Below, in pieces: positions 11,083 through 11,159 of a stretch of DNA of 11,159 nt. Source of the stretch: an uncultured bacterium (GTDB lineage Bacteria > Patescibacteriota > Minisyncoccia > Spechtbacterales > HO2-43-30); assembly GCA_913054525.1 (NCBI GenBank), contig CAJXHR010000011.1:1-11159 (forward strand). Reading direction: 5' to 3'. The stretch's first letter is position 1. Every line of letters begins with the position of its first letter. Under the pieces are notes generated by a model. That model was not told where the DNA came from and did no database searches. It saw only the letters and a program-made list of their open reading frames with translations. The position numbers were made by a program, and so were the translations under genes.

Positions 11083-11159
11083 GTTAGGTCAAATAAAACA
11101 ATTGATAAAATCCAACGAATCCGAACTTATCCTTGCTCTCGGTGTAATCTTGATATCTT
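11081..11159 (+). CDS. Possible N-terminus of a membrane protein (runs off right edge), unknown
   Basis: A frame from ATG 11081 stays open to the edge: [12 protein letters not shown], then [14 protein letters not shown], the beginning of a hydrophobic helix. A short basic amphipathic stretch followed by a membrane segment is a believable protein start, and 78 nt of minus-strand sequence upstream of rpmA is otherwise empty. The start is uncertain; TTG 11102 is an alternative that would avoid overlap with rpmA. The family is not recognisable from 26 residues. Confidence 0.5.
   Translation, partial: MLGQIKQLIKSNESELILALGVILIS

Overview
The window looks like a chromosomal piece of a Candidate Phyla Radiation (Patescibacteria) genome, most likely Parcubacteria-like. 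This is inferred from gene content and the style of the proteins, not from a database search. Points in favour are the divergent CTP synthase and bL27, very tight gene packing, start codons without clear Shine-Dalgarno sequences, and a run of surface-glycan genes with no outer-membrane genes. TGA serves as a stop in at least four genes (ending at 2603, 3729, 5403 and 8657), so this is genetic code 11 and not the TGA=Gly code of Gracilibacteria and Absconditabacteria. A full-length bL9 argues against the CPR lineages that have lost it.

Layout. A 5'-partial-to-edge priA-like gene (1-516, minus strand) diverges from a WecG/TagA-family glycosyltransferase (559-1305). Next comes a small unit (1306-1681) with a promoter-like sequence, a 60-residue single-pass membrane protein and a strong intrinsic terminator. 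From 1698 to 10790 everything reads on the plus strand with overlaps or gaps below 40 nt: a GT2 glycosyltransferase, a GT4 glycosyltransferase, an O-antigen ligase/polymerase-family membrane protein, a second GT2, a LytR-CpsA-Psr (LCP) ligase, an S41 C-terminal processing protease, ribosomal protein bL9 and CTP synthase. Ribosomal protein bL27 (10807-11082) is convergent on the minus strand. A partial membrane-protein frame opens divergently from it at 11081 and leaves the window.

Functionally, 559-7437 reads as a surface-glycan locus. Soluble glycosyltransferases would build a lipid-linked repeat, the Wzy/WaaL-type protein would polymerise or transfer it, and the LCP protein could attach it to peptidoglycan. 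No priming phosphoglycosyltransferase or flippase lies in the window. The S41 protease and the translation and nucleotide genes downstream are housekeeping.

The most unusual signal is a set of short repeats in and beside the glycan genes. There are in-frame palindromes in the WecG-like gene (841-888), the GT4 gene (3124-3152) and the Wzy-like gene (148-bp structured element at 4034-4181, plus a degenerate small palindrome at 4806-4818). There are also 7-bp-period tandem arrays in the first GT2 gene (1861-1895, 2144-2178) and between priA and the WecG-like gene (521-551). The downstream housekeeping coding regions show none. A second notable point is that the priA-like protein appears to lack a Walker A motif. 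No clearly new defence or mobile system is visible.
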